A stretch of 64,000 nt of DNA from Gemmatimonadota bacterium (GCA_022822325.1 JAJEBW010000025.1:62001-126000), one strand, 5' to 3'; counted from the stretch's first letter, positions 35,474 to 44,987 are shown. Notes: generated by a model from the letters alone, not told the origin. A program made the numbers and translations.

Positions 35474-35944
35474 TCAGCTCCTGCGGCTGACCTCGATCTT
35501 CCTGCTGAGCGCCTCGTCGGCCTTGGGCAGCGTGACGATCAGAAGCCCGTTGTCGAACTCGGCGGTGATCCCCTCGGCGCGAATGGTGCGCGGCAGGGTG
35601 AAGGAGCGGCGGAAGGAACCGAAGCTGCGCTCGACGAGGTGGAACTTGCCGCTGCGCTCGTCCTCGGTGCGCGACTCCGTCTTCTCGCCGGAGATGGCGA
35701 GCACGTTGTTCTCGAGGTTGATCTCGACCTGGTCTGCCTTCATGCCGGGCAGCTCGGCGGTCAGGACGATCTCGTGGGCCCGCTCCTCGACGCTGACCGG
35801 GGGAATCCAGCTCGCCCCGCAGGTCAGGTTCCCGAAGGGCCGGCTTTCGGGAGAAGAATTGCCGAAGATGCGGTCCATGCGGTTGGCGATGGCGTCCAGA
35901 TCGCTCCAGGGGAGAGACCGGGCCGCGGTCCTGGCAAGGGACAT
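35474..35944 (-). CDS. Small heat-shock protein, Hsp20/alpha-crystallin family
   Basis: The 156-residue chaperone binds unfolding proteins and holds them for refolding. The alpha-crystallin domain is complete: PPVSVEERAHEIVLTAELPG, then MKADQVEINLENNVLAISGE, FRRSFTLPRTIRAEGITAEF and the signature NGLLIVTLPKADE. The C-terminal tail is short and ends EVSRRS, with IEV as a weak IxI-type motif. The ATG at 35944 is well supported by AGGAGG eight bases upstream. No CIRCE element is seen upstream, so a sigma factor or another repressor may control it. Confidence 0.92.
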   Translation of the reverse strand: MSLARTAARSLPWSDLDAIANRMDRIFGNSSPESRPFGNLTCGASWIPPVSVEERAHEIVLTAELPGMKADQVEINLENNVLAISGEKTESRTEDERSGKFHLVERSFGSFRRSFTLPRTIRAEGITAEFDNGLLIVTLPKADEALSRKIEVSRRS

Positions 35945-36257
35945 GGTGTGCCTCCTGTGGCTTGGGTCATGTAGGGTGAAGGGTCCCCTTCGCGGGACGC
36001 TTTGGGGGCGTAGCAGGAAGCGTGCCACTTGCTGGACGGCCGGATTTGTCGGATTGGCGGGAGCCGGCTGCGGAGTTGGCCGGGGTGCGTCCGCCGAAGT
36101 GGCAGAGTGCGGGAGAAGGGGTCGTTCGGCACCGTCCCCTCCGCGTGCTCTTCTTGATTGTCGCGCCGCTTTCGTCTTGATTGTCGCCCGGTGCCGGTGG
36201 CGCTCGACCCGCATTCGGCTCCGGGCCGGCACCCCCTTCGGACCAACGCGAGGAAGA
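35945..36257. other. Divergent intergenic region upstream of hsp20
   Basis: No gene is seen. On the minus strand it contains GCACGCTTCCTGC and CGCCCCC segments but no clear sigma32 or CIRCE consensus. GAGGA before 36258 is the ribosome-binding site of the next gene. Confidence 0.4.
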
Positions 36258-36614
36258 ATGAAGCTCACGGAACTCATCGCGCACGCGCCCTGGCGGGAGG
36301 CGATCAGCTATCGGGACACCTGGCCCCACGAGTACGTCGTCACCATAAGAGACGAACAGCGGGAGTTGCAGGACGCGATTCACGCCCGGTTTCTGGACGG
36401 CGAGGGAGTGACCTGTCGCTTCTTCCACGTGGAGAACCGGTACCTCTTCATCGGCGACTGCAAGTACTGGTTCAACAATCGCTGGGACGGCTTCGACCCC
36501 GACGCCGACAACGTGATCAACCGCGCCCGTCTGTACCGGGACCGCCGGGACTTCGCGATCCAGCGCGGCGATTCCGGCAAACCGGAGGACTATCCGGGCG
36601 AACCGGCGAGATGA
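36258..36614 (+). CDS. Conserved-looking small protein of unknown function
   Basis: This 118-residue soluble protein is rich in aromatic and charged residues (APWREAISYRDTWPHEYVV, CRFFHVENRYLFIGDCKYWF, DGFDPDADNVINRARLYRDR). I do not recognise a named domain, but the balanced composition and good GAGGA ribosome-binding site four bases before the ATG argue that it is real. Two cysteines (in CRFFH and CKYWF) could bind metal. It is divergent from hsp20 and followed by the convergent sugar-kinase gene. Confidence 0.65.
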   Translation: MKLTELIAHAPWREAISYRDTWPHEYVVTIRDEQRELQDAIHARFLDGEGVTCRFFHVENRYLFIGDCKYWFNNRWDGFDPDADNVINRARLYRDRRDFAIQRGDSGKPEDYPGEPAR

Positions 36615-36736
36615 TTCCGAGTAGGCCCAGGGGACGAGTAGGCCCAGGGAAAACGCCTCCATCGTCCCCGGGAAGTTCAGTCCGTGGAGCCACCAGGCGC
36701 GTCGCGCACTCCGCCGCCGCCTCGGGCCGCGCGCCG

Positions 36737-37717
36737 TCAATCCCCCACGATGCGGACCGCCCTCACGACCGCCCCCCGCTCGGGCACCACCTCGCGCGGA
36801 TGGACATCGCACCCCACCCCCCCCGCCGCCCCCGCCACCGCCTCGCGCAGCGGCCGCCCCTCCCCCACCAGCCCCCCGACCAGCGCCACCACGGGACGAC
36901 CCTCCCACCCCCCCGTCCGCCCCAGCGCGGCCACCAGGTGCGCGCGAATCGCCGCCACCGCGCCCTCCACGATCCGGGCCGCCACTGCGTCCCCCGCATG
37001 GGCCTCCTCGGCCACCCGCACCGAGAGCGCGGCGATCTCTCCCTTGGCGGCGCTCGCGGCCCATCCCACCAGATCGCGCGGCGCGGGCACCGCTGCGGAA
37101 TCGAGCAACGCGGCGCGGAGAGATGTGTCCGGCCCCCGTCCATCGCTCGCCTGCATGACCGCGCGCAGGCCGTCCAGTCCGATCCGGTAGCCGCTCCCCT
37201 CGTCGCCCAGGAGCTGCCCCCACCCCCCCACCTGCACCGCCTCGCCCCCCGGCCCCACCGCCCGCACCGACGAACCGGTCCCCACGACGCAGAGGATCCC
37301 GGGCCCGTCGCCGAAGGCGTCGGCGTGCGCGGCCTCGACGTCGGCGCCCACCGCGATTCGCCCAGCCAGACCGGCGCCCCTCAGCGCGGCCTCCACCGCC
37401 TCGCGCGCGCCCCGCCGTCCCGCCCCCGCCAACCCCGCCCAGAGTCCCCGCGCCGGCAACCGCGCCCCCGCCCTCGCGGCCGCCGCGCGCACCACCTCGA
37501 TCACCGCCCGGGCCGCGCCGCCAGGACTCGTCGGATCGATCAGCCCCGGTCCCCCATCGGCGGCCCCGAGCGTCCGTCCCCGCGAGTCCGCGACCAGCGC
37601 CCGCGACCGCGTCCCCCCGCCATCGACTCCGATGAAGACGCCACCCGTCGCTTCCCGGCCGACCTTCCCGCCCCCCGCTACCACCGCCAGCGCTCGGCTT
37701 CCGGCCGCGGCCTCCAC
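36737..37717 (-). CDS. BadF/BadG-type sugar kinase (N-acetylglucosamine or N-acetylmuramate kinase-like)
   Basis: The protein has the ASKHA-fold motifs of this family: VFIGVDGGGTRSRALV (phosphate 1), AGLAGAGRRG, CVVGTGSSVRAV (phosphate 2), WGQLLGDEGSGYRIG and VALVGGL (adenosine motif). The family includes eukaryotic-type GlcNAc kinase and bacterial MurK, which phosphorylate cell-wall sugars. The neighbours (symporter, two NagZ-like enzymes and a NamZ-type enzyme across the divergent gap) favour a salvage kinase for GlcNAc and/or MurNAc. The GTG at 37717 starts 16 bases after the symporter stop; a later GTG closer to VFIGVD is possible. It is the last gene of this leftward operon. Confidence 0.82.
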   Translation of the reverse strand: MEAAAGSRALAVVAGGGKVGREATGGVFIGVDGGGTRSRALVADSRGRTLGAADGGPGLIDPTSPGGAARAVIEVVRAAAARAGARLPARGLWAGLAGAGRRGAREAVEAALRGAGLAGRIAVGADVEAAHADAFGDGPGILCVVGTGSSVRAVGPGGEAVQVGGWGQLLGDEGSGYRIGLDGLRAVMQASDGRGPDTSLRAALLDSAAVPAPRDLVGWAASAAKGEIAALSVRVAEEAHAGDAVAARIVEGAVAAIRAHLVAALGRTGGWEGRPVVALVGGLVGEGRPLREAVAGAAGGVGCDVHPREVVPERGAVVRAVRIVGD

Positions 37718-37733
37718 CCGGGTCCCGCCGCCC

Positions 37734-39161
37734 TCAATCGCGCCGCCGGAAGACCGACCCCGCCGCCACCGTCACCGCCAGCCCGATCAGGACGAACCAG
37801 GGCCACGCCACCGCCTCGCGGGCGGTCGCCCAGATCGCGATCACCGTGCCCACGCCCAGCGTCATGCCCACCACCGCGCCCGTCTGTGTGACCCGCCGCG
37901 TGAACACGCCCAGCGCGAAGGCGCCCAGCAGTCCCCCGTAGGCCATCGAGGCGGCGGCCAGAGCGACCTCCACCGCGGCCGTGCCGCGCGAGAGCGGGAT
38001 GAAGACGATCGCGCCGACGATCAGCAGGGCCGCCCAGAGGAGGGTGAAGAATCTGCCTGCGATCATGGCCGAGCGGTCGTCGCGGCGGCCGGTCAGGGGC
38101 GCCCAGAAGTCGTAGGCGCTCGCCGAGGCCAGCGAGTTGATCGAGGACGAGAGCGAGGACATGGCGGCCGCGAAGACGCCCGCGATCAGGAGGCCGCGCA
38201 GTCCGGCGGGCATCTCGTCGATGATGAAGCGCGCGAAGATCTCGTCGGAGCTGGCGAAATCGCGGCCCTCGAAGAACACCCAGAGGCCCAGGCCGACGAA
38301 GAGAAAGAGGGCGAACTGGACGATCACCGCGACGCCGCTTCCGATCAGCGCGCGCTGGCTGTGGCGCAGGTCGCGGCAGGTGAGGAGGCGCTGGACGATG
38401 AGCTGGTCGGTACCGTGCGAAGCCATCGAGAGGAAGCCGCCGCCCACGAGTCCCGCCCAGAGGGTGTAGGCCACCGCGGGCGAGGCCGAGAGGTCGATGA
38501 CCGCCAGCTTGCCGGCCGACGACGCCTGCCCGAGGATCGTCCCCCATCCCCCCTCCACCGCGCCCTGGAGGAGCAGCAGCGCGATCACCCCGCCGCCGAC
38601 GTAGAGCGCCATCTGCACCGCATCCACCCAGACCACCGCGCGAATGCCGCCGTAGTAGGTGTAGATAAGCGTCGCGGCGCCGATGACCAGGATCGATATC
38701 GGATAGGACCAGCCGGTGATCAGCGCAAGGGGAATCGCGGTCGCGAAGAGGCGCACCGAATCGGCCAGGAGACGGGTCAGCATGAAGACGCCCGAGGCAT
38801 AGCGGCGCGCTACGCTCCCGAATCGGGTCCCCAGGAGGGCGTAGGCGGTTGAGAGTTCGCCCCGGTAGTACGCGGGCAGAAGGATGCGCGCAACCACGAT
38901 CCGGCCAACCAGATAGCCCAGCGCGAGTTGCAGGAAGGCGAGGGCGCCCAGGTAGCTGATCCCCGGAATCGAGAGGAAGGTGAGGGTGGAGGTTTCGGTC
39001 GCGACCACCGAGAGCATCACCGCCCACCAGGGAAGGTTGCGGCTGCCGAGGAAGTAGTCGGCGCCGCCCCGGTTGGCGCGTCCCAGCCAGGCGCCCCACG
39101 CCGTCACGGCGGCGATGTAGAGAACGAGGACCGCGAAGTCGAAGCCGCCGAATGCGTTCAT
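37734..39161 (-). CDS. Sodium:solute symporter (SSS family)
   Basis: The 475-residue membrane protein has about 13 hydrophobic segments and SSS-family blocks: ADYFLGSRNLPWWAVMLSVV, TLTFLSIPGISY, YTYYGGIRAVVWVDAVQMAL, GTDQLIVQRLLTCRD and AAAMSSLSSSINSLASA. The family couples sodium entry to uptake of sugars, amino acids or organic acids. Placement between GH3 enzymes and a sugar kinase suggests an amino-sugar or muropeptide-derived substrate. The ATG overlaps the upstream GH3 stop as ATGA, so translation is coupled. The inner-membrane location fits import of products released in the periplasm. Confidence 0.9.
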   Translation of the reverse strand: MNAFGGFDFAVLVLYIAAVTAWGAWLGRANRGGADYFLGSRNLPWWAVMLSVVATETSTLTFLSIPGISYLGALAFLQLALGYLVGRIVVARILLPAYYRGELSTAYALLGTRFGSVARRYASGVFMLTRLLADSVRLFATAIPLALITGWSYPISILVIGAATLIYTYYGGIRAVVWVDAVQMALYVGGGVIALLLLQGAVEGGWGTILGQASSAGKLAVIDLSASPAVAYTLWAGLVGGGFLSMASHGTDQLIVQRLLTCRDLRHSQRALIGSGVAVIVQFALFLFVGLGLWVFFEGRDFASSDEIFARFIIDEMPAGLRGLLIAGVFAAAMSSLSSSINSLASASAYDFWAPLTGRRDDRSAMIAGRFFTLLWAALLIVGAIVFIPLSRGTAAVEVALAAASMAYGGLLGAFALGVFTRRVTQTGAVVGMTLGVGTVIAIWATAREAVAWPWFVLIGLAVTVAAGSVFRRRD

Positions 39162-42100
39162 GGGTTGCGGGGTGGGGGCGGGGTGTCGAGGATCGCGCGC
39201 GCCACCCGGTCGTGGACGCCGCGCCGAAGGGGAATGTGCTTCGTGTTGGCGCGGGTGGGGTTGACGCGATTGGCGAGCAGCACGACCGCGAGCTCCTGCG
39301 TCGGATCGATCCAGATCGAGGTGCCGGTGTAGCCGGTGTGGCCGAAGGAGCGCGCCGAGAAGTAGTCGCCGGCCGACGAGCGGACCGAGGGGGTGTCCCA
39401 GCCGATCGCGCGCGTGGATTCCGGGGACTGTCGGCGGGTGAAGCGACCGACCTGGTCGGGCGCGAAGATGGCGACCGGGCCAAAGCGGGGACGGTGGCAG
39501 GGCAGCCCGGAGACGCGGTCGGCGCGGCAGGGCCCGGCGACGCCGCGGTCGAGCATCAGTTGGACGAAGACGGCCAGATCGCGGGCCGAGCTGAAGAGTC
39601 CGGCGTGTCCGGCGACCCCGCCGATCGCGTGGGCGTTTTCGTCGTGGACGACGCCGTGGACATGGTAGCCCCGGTACTCCTCGTCGATCTCGGTGGTGGC
39701 GACGCGGTTCCAGAGGGCGGGGCCGGGGGCGAATCCGGTGTCGGCCATTCCGAGGGGGCGCCAGATTTCGTCCTGCAGGAACTCGTCGAGCGGCCGCCCG
39801 GAGACGGTCTCGACGATGAAGGCGACCGTCATGAGGCCGATGTCGGAATAGACGGTGCTGTCGCCGGGCGCGTAGTCCAGGGGAAGCGCGGCGATCGCGT
39901 CCTCGTAGGCTTCGCGGCCCTCCATCTCGAGGAAGAAGCGGCGGAAGGGGGGAAGACCGCCCCGATGCACCAGGAGTTGGCGGATCGTGACGCGGGATTT
40001 GGCCGGGTCGCCCGCGCCCCACCAGGGGAGGTGATCGGTGACGCGGTCGTCGAGGGAGATGGCGCCGCGCTGCGCGAGGACGATGGCGGCCGAGGTGGTG
40101 CCGACGACCTTGGTCAGCGAGGCCAGATCGAAGATCGAGGCCGGGGTGACGGGAGGGGCGGCCGCGTCGTGGTCGAGCCGCCCGTAGCCGCGCAGCCGCA
40201 CGATCTGGCCGCGGCGAAGGACCGCCAGCGCCGCGCCCGAGGCGGCGGAATCGGCGAGGGCGGCCAGGATGAAGTCGTCCAGGGCGGCGAGGGAGTCGGC
40301 GTGCATGGCTACCCGCGCCGGATCGATCTCGCGGGGCGAGATGGTGGCCGCGCCGAGGCGGCAGACGGCGTCGGCGAGGTCGCCGGGGGCGGTGGGCGCA
40401 TCCGCGCCGCGGGGCTCCTCCAACGCCCCCGCGGGCCGGTAGTCCACGCACTCGGGAATCGGTTCCGCCACGCGCCAGCGGCCCGGACCGCCGGTTGGAG
40501 CGGCGGTGTCCCCGTCCGGCTCCTCCGCACCCGCTTCCGCGCCCGGAATGAAGCCCGCTTCGCGCAGGGGATCGATGGGCGACTCGGGCTCCCGCGCCGC
40601 GATCCTCTCGCGCGCATCCCGGTCGAGGCCGTCGCCGATCCGGTGCAGCGGCGGAATCGAGATGGGAAGCCGTCCGCCAATCGCAGCCACGCCCGCGACC
40701 GCGCGCGCCGCCGCCCGCTGCGGGACCTCCCGTCCCCCCCACGCCGCCAGGTAGCTCCCCGCGCCGGGAAAGGCCGAGAGCAGGTACGGGTTTCCGAAGG
40801 AGACGACGACCGCCCCGGCCCCGTCAACGCGGCTCGCGGCCTCGACGAAGGCGCGGAAGGCCGCCGGAACCCCGACCGAACCGGCCCCCGAACGCGGCGG
40901 CACGTAGGCGCCGATCACGACCGCGTCCACCTGGCCGGCCACGTGCAGCAGCGAATCGTAGACCGCCCAGGGGGTTTCGGGGCCGACCCGCGCGGTGCGC
41001 AGAGGCGGGGCGGGGAAAGTCCCCCTCTCGCTGTTGGGTCTGTCTTCGCTGACGCCGGCGCCGCCCCCCAGCACCCCTCGCAGAGTGGCGTCGAAGGTGC
41101 GGCCGGCCAGCAGATCCTCGGGGCGGCCATAGGTCACGCTCAGCACGCGCGCGCCCGGGGCCAGGGGAAGGACGCCCCCCTCGTCGCGCACCAGCGTCAG
41201 CGATGCGGCCGCCGCCCGGTCCGCCACCTCGCGATGCTCCGCCGTCCCCACGCCCAGCGCCACCCCCGCCGGATTCACCTGCGCGCCCCGGTGCAGCCCC
41301 AGCCTGGCCTTCGCCTCGAGCAGACGCCGCACCGAGAGATCGATCCTCTCCCGGCTCACCCGCCCCTCCCCCACCGCCCCCGCCACCGCCTCGATCGTCG
41401 CGGCCACGTCGGCGGGCGCAAGGATCACATCCGACCCGGCCTCCAGCGCCAGCACCGCCGCCTCCCCCGCCCCGTAGCCGTCGGTGATCGCTCCCATGCG
41501 CAGCGCGTCGGTGAAGAGGATGCCGCCGAATCCCATCTCGTCTCGCAGCAGCCCGGTCATGAGCTCGGGGGCGAGCGTCGCGGGAAGATCGCTTCCCAGC
41601 ACCCCCGGCACCGCCACATGGGCCGTCATGACCGCGTCCACCCCGGCGTCCACCGCCGCGCGGAAGGGCGCGAGTTCCACCCGGTCGAGCCGGTCGCGGT
41701 CCGCCGCGATCACCGGCAGCTCGATGTGCGAATCGGTGCGGGTGTCGCCGTGGCCGGGAAAGTGCTTGGCGGTGGTCAACGCCCCACCCGCCCGCGCGCC
41801 GCGAATGAAGGCGCGCCCGAGCCGAGCCACCGCCGCCGGATCCTCGCCGAAGGAGCGCGTGTTGATCACCGGGTTGTCGGGATTGCTGTTCACGTCGAGG
41901 ACGGGCGCAAAGAGCCAGTGCACCCCGACCGCCCGCGCCTCGATCGCCGTAATCCTTCCGTACTCGAAGGCCAGCGTTTCGTCGCCCGCCGCTCCGAAGG
42001 CCATCGTCGGGGGAAAGCTCGTGCCGCCCCCCTGCGCGAGAAGCGATGGCAGCGCGTAGCTGTGATTGATGCGCATCCCCGGTCCGCCATTCTCGAAATC

Positions 42101-42508
42101 CGAGGTGACGAGAAGCGGGATCCGCGCGCGCGCCTGCAGCCGGTTCAGCTTGGCCACATAGGCGTCCGGCGCCCCGATCGAGATCGAGACCCCGCCAAGT
42201 CCCTCCTCCACCCAGCCGAGCAGCTCGCGAAAGTCGGCGTCGCTCTCCGATGCGTAGCCGCCCGAAATCCAGGGGATCACAAGCTGAGCCACCGCGCGCT
42301 GCAGCGTCAGCGATGCGAGCGTCTCGTCCACCCAGCGGCGCGCCTCGTCGTCCAGGGCGGAGGGAACCGGCCCCGGAGCCGCGCTGAGCGACAATCCCCC
42401 GGAGCCGCCGGCCAGTCCCCGGTCCCCGCCCGCCGAAGCGCCGCCGCCCGCACACGCTGCGACCGCCAGCCACCCGCTCACCGCACAGAGCGCGCGGAAA
42501 GCGCTCAT
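39158..42508 (-). CDS. GH3 beta-N-acetylglucosaminidase fused to a serine beta-lactamase-fold domain
   Basis: The 1116-residue lipoprotein (lipobox near WLAVAAC) has three parts. Residues 60-380 are a GH3 NagZ-like barrel with TSDFENGGPGMR, NSNPDNPVINTRSFGED, KHFPGHGDTRTDSH near 247 (catalytic His/Asp loop) and FTDALRMGAI near 330 (nucleophile Asp). Residues 400-620 are the GH3 C-terminal sandwich. From about 700 a class C beta-lactamase/D-Ala-peptidase fold follows, with SLTK near 794 (SxxK), YSDIG (YxN position) and HTGYTG (KTG position, His for Lys). Known GH3-beta-lactamase fusions act on murein or its mimics. It could remove GlcNAc and trim D-amino acids or esters at the outer membrane. 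Lys in KTG is missing. Confidence 0.88.
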   Translation of the reverse strand: MSAFRALCAVSGWLAVAACAGGGASAGGDRGLAGGSGGLSLSAAPGPVPSALDDEARRWVDETLASLTLQRAVAQLVIPWISGGYASESDADFRELLGWVEEGLGGVSISIGAPDAYVAKLNRLQARARIPLLVTSDFENGGPGMRINHSYALPSLLAQGGGTSFPPTMAFGAAGDETLAFEYGRITAIEARAVGVHWLFAPVLDVNSNPDNPVINTRSFGEDPAAVARLGRAFIRGARAGGALTTAKHFPGHGDTRTDSHIELPVIAADRDRLDRVELAPFRAAVDAGVDAVMTAHVAVPGVLGSDLPATLAPELMTGLLRDEMGFGGILFTDALRMGAITDGYGAGEAAVLALEAGSDVILAPADVAATIEAVAGAVGEGRVSRERIDLSVRRLLEAKARLGLHRGAQVNPAGVALGVGTAEHREVADRAAAASLTLVRDEGGVLPLAPGARVLSVTYGRPEDLLAGRTFDATLRGVLGGGAGVSEDRPNSERGTFPAPPLRTARVGPETPWAVYDSLLHVAGQVDAVVIGAYVPPRSGAGSVGVPAAFRAFVEAASRVDGAGAVVVSFGNPYLLSAFPGAGSYLAAWGGREVPQRAAARAVAGVAAIGGRLPISIPPLHRIGDGLDRDARERIAAREPESPIDPLREAGFIPGAEAGAEEPDGDTAAPTGGPGRWRVAEPIPECVDYRPAGALEEPRGADAPTAPGDLADAVCRLGAATISPREIDPARVAMHADSLAALDDFILAALADSAASGAALAVLRRGQIVRLRGYGRLDHDAAAPPVTPASIFDLASLTKVVGTTSAAIVLAQRGAISLDDRVTDHLPWWGAGDPAKSRVTIRQLLVHRGGLPPFRRFFLEMEGREAYEDAIAALPLDYAPGDSTVYSDIGLMTVAFIVETVSGRPLDEFLQDEIWRPLGMADTGFAPGPALWNRVATTEIDEEYRGYHVHGVVHDENAHAIGGVAGHAGLFSSARDLAVFVQLMLDRGVAGPCRADRVSGLPCHRPRFGPVAIFAPDQVGRFTRRQSPESTRAIGWDTPSVRSSAGDYFSARSFGHTGYTGTSIWIDPTQELAVVLLANRVNPTRANTKHIPLRRGVHDRVARAILDTPPPPRNP

Positions 42509-42630
42509 GAACCCCGGCGACCGTCCCTTTGCCGGTGTGCTCTGGGAGGAACCCGCGGGGGGAATTTCCCCGCCCCGCCCAACAGCTTCGGCCTGGCCGC
42601 ATCCTCGCGCCCCCATGGTCGCCCGCGCCC

Positions 42631-44529
42631 TCACCGGCCGCCCCTCCCGTTTTCCGGCGCGGGTCGCAGCCCGGTGCCCACGGGAAAGTCCCCAATGCGG
42701 GTCGGCGCGCGCCCCCTGACCGGAATCCGGCCCAGGATCGCGTTGGCCGCCGCCCGCTCCGAGACCGGCACCCCCGACCACGCCGCCAGGTAGGTTCCCA
42801 CCCCCGGAAACTCCGAGAGCAGGTACGGGTTCCCGAATGCGATCACGATCGACGGCTGCGGCTGCCGCGCCAGCGCCCGCACGAAATCGAGCGCCGGTTC
42901 GGGAAGCGCCACCGATCCCGAGGCGGTCCGCACCCCGACATGCAGCGATACCACCGTCAGCGCCGTTCCGCGCGTCCGCGCCAGGAGCGCATCGTACTCC
43001 TCCTCGGTCGTTTCGGGTTCGATCCAGGCGGTCTGCAGGCGGCGGTAGCTGCGCCGAAGCGAGGCGTGGAAGGCGGCCCCCGCGCGCAGATCCCGCGGCC
43101 GCCGGTAGGTCACCGAGAGCACCCGCGCATTCGCCGTGCCCAGGAGCGGAATCAACTCGCGTTCGTCCTTGAGCACCGTGATCGAGCGGTCGGCGATCTC
43201 CTGCGCCACCGCCCAGTGCGCCGCCAGCCCCACCCCCTCCCGCACCCCGCCGATCTCGACGGTGCGCACGCGGTCCAGTCCCATCTCTTCCTTGGCCCGC
43301 AGGATCCGCAGCACCGACCGGTCCAGGCGCGCTTCGGCCAACCGCCCCGAGGTCACCGCATCTGTGATTCCGGCGCGCGCGGCCGCGATGTCGGGCGGCA
43401 TCAGGATCACGTCGGCCCCCGCCTCGAGCGCCCGCACCGCCGCCTCGCCGCGCCCCAGGAGCCGGTCCACGGCCGCCATGTCCATCGCGTCGGTCACGAT
43501 CAGTCCCCCGAATCCCATCTCGTCGCGCAGCAGCGCGGTCAGGATCTCGGGCGAGACGGTCGCCGGGGTGCGCGCGCCGGTGATCTCCGGCACGGTAATG
43601 TGCGCCGTCATGATCGCGCCCAGTCCCGCATCGACCGCGCGCCGGAAGGGCACCAGCTCGACGGCGTCCATCCGTTCGCGGCTGACCCGGATCACCGGCA
43701 GCGCCAGGTGCGAGTCGACCCCGGTGTCGCCGTGGCCCGGAAAGTGCTTGGCGGTGGCGATCGCGCCGTGGTCCTGCACCCCCCGCACAAAGGCGGCGCC
43801 CAGAGTCGCCACGCGCTCAGGATCCTCGCCGAGCGAACGCACATTGATGACCGGATTCTCCGGGTTGTTGTTCACGTCGAGCACCGGCGCAAAGGGAATG
43901 TGCACCCCGACCGCGCGCGCCTCGGTGGCGGTGATCCGTCCCATCTCGTAGGCCAGCCCCGGCTCGCCGGCCGCGCCGAGCGCCATGAAGGCCGGAAAGC
44001 GGGTCGCGCCGCCGAGCCAGATCCCGGTCGGCGCGTGCAGGACGCCGTCGAAGCGGAATCCCGCGCCCGCCTCCAGATCCGAGCCGATGAGCAGGGGGAG
44101 GCGCGAGAGCGATTGCAGCCAGTTGAGCTTGGCCGCCACCTCGACCGGCGAGCCCACCGAGATGATGATCCCGCCGACCTGGTGCTCCTCGATCATGGCG
44201 CGCGCGCGGCGGCCCGCCGAAGACCCCTCCGGCGCGAAGTCGCCCATCAGGATCGGCATGATGAGCTGGCCGGCCTTCTCCTCTAGCGAGAGCAAGGCCA
44301 GGGTGCGCTCGGCCCAGGTGCGGGAGTCGTAGCCGGCGGGGGCGGGGGTGGGCGACTGGGCGGAGGCGGCGCCGAGGGGGCTGCCGGGAAGAGGGAAGAG
44401 GACGCCGAGCAGGAGAAGGGCCGACAGTCCGTGGATCGTGCATCTCGGCGTCTGCCTGCGGGCTGCCGGGACCGGGGAGATGGCCGGGGCGAATGGCGAC
44501 CGCCTGCCGGGTCCGATGAGATGGGTCAT
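42631..44529 (-). CDS. GH3 beta-N-acetylglucosaminidase (NagZ-like), exported
   Basis: The 632-residue protein has a signal peptide (LSALLLLGVLFPLPGSPLGA) and a two-domain GH3 fold. Catalytic blocks are LIGSDLEAGAGFRF, NNNPENPVINVRSLGEDP, KHFPGHGDTGVDSHLALPV near residue 260 and GGLIVTDAMDMAAV (nucleophile Asp). A C-terminal sandwich ends in IVIAFGNPYLLSEFPGVGTY and a short IPVRGRAPTRIG strand. It parallels the GH3 half of the downstream fusion, so the two are tandem duplicates with separate roles. Most NagZ enzymes are cytosolic single domains; the two-domain exported form is typical of Bacteroidetes-like and Bacillus-type enzymes. It is the first gene of the leftward salvage operon. Confidence 0.88.
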   Translation of the reverse strand: MTHLIGPGRRSPFAPAISPVPAARRQTPRCTIHGLSALLLLGVLFPLPGSPLGAASAQSPTPAPAGYDSRTWAERTLALLSLEEKAGQLIMPILMGDFAPEGSSAGRRARAMIEEHQVGGIIISVGSPVEVAAKLNWLQSLSRLPLLIGSDLEAGAGFRFDGVLHAPTGIWLGGATRFPAFMALGAAGEPGLAYEMGRITATEARAVGVHIPFAPVLDVNNNPENPVINVRSLGEDPERVATLGAAFVRGVQDHGAIATAKHFPGHGDTGVDSHLALPVIRVSRERMDAVELVPFRRAVDAGLGAIMTAHITVPEITGARTPATVSPEILTALLRDEMGFGGLIVTDAMDMAAVDRLLGRGEAAVRALEAGADVILMPPDIAAARAGITDAVTSGRLAEARLDRSVLRILRAKEEMGLDRVRTVEIGGVREGVGLAAHWAVAQEIADRSITVLKDERELIPLLGTANARVLSVTYRRPRDLRAGAAFHASLRRSYRRLQTAWIEPETTEEEYDALLARTRGTALTVVSLHVGVRTASGSVALPEPALDFVRALARQPQPSIVIAFGNPYLLSEFPGVGTYLAAWSGVPVSERAAANAILGRIPVRGRAPTRIGDFPVGTGLRPAPENGRGGR

Positions 44530-44987
44530 GGGGTGCGGGGCTGGGGGGATCGGGAGGAGAGGAGTGTACCGTTGCCGGGGATCGGGCTTCGGACTCCAAC
44601 GATACCTGTCCGGGACCGGGGCGGACCAGCCCTGACCGGCGGGGAGTGAGCCGGGCGACCCCCCACAACCGGCGGCACATGAACCGTCGAAGGTGCAGCG
44701 TGGCCGCGCGGCGCGCTGTCCGCATTCCCTGATCGGAAATTCCCTGGTCGGAAGTTGTCGGCATTCCGTGATCGGAAGTCAAGGGGCACACGGCAGCAGT
44801 GTGATGAGTTCCTTGAATGGCGGAAGTCCATTCGAGGGTGCCGCGCCCGTCCGCCTGCGGCTGTGACTTCGCCGAAGCCGCTACGGTGGACTATACTTAC
44901 GCGGTGAGGAACGGGAAGACGGCTTTCCCACCAGTCGACATCCGGGAAGATGACCGCAGGATCACGCACCCCCAAAGGAGGAAGTCA
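44530..44987. other. Divergent control region of the peptidoglycan-salvage locus
   Basis: This gap contains no convincing gene. It holds three 15-bp repeats (44724-44777) described separately. AAAGGAGGA at 44975-44983 is the ribosome-binding site of the rightward small gene. Confidence 0.5.
44724..44777. repeat. Three copies of a 15-bp element with TTCC...GGAA symmetry
   Basis: ATTCCCTGATCGGAA (44724-44738) is followed directly by ATTCCCTGGTCGGAA (44739-44753), then nine bases later by ATTCCGTGATCGGAA (44763-44777). Each is a TTCC-N6/7-GGAA dyad. The cluster lies about 200 bases upstream of the leftward GH3 operon. Its form suits a transcription-factor operator. Confidence 0.7.

Noticed and set aside
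39152-42793. Open frame of over 1200 codons on the plus strand
   Set aside because: It is antisense to the GH3-beta-lactamase gene, Arg/Gly-rich and without any domain. Long shadow frames are normal in DNA with GC-rich third codon positions.
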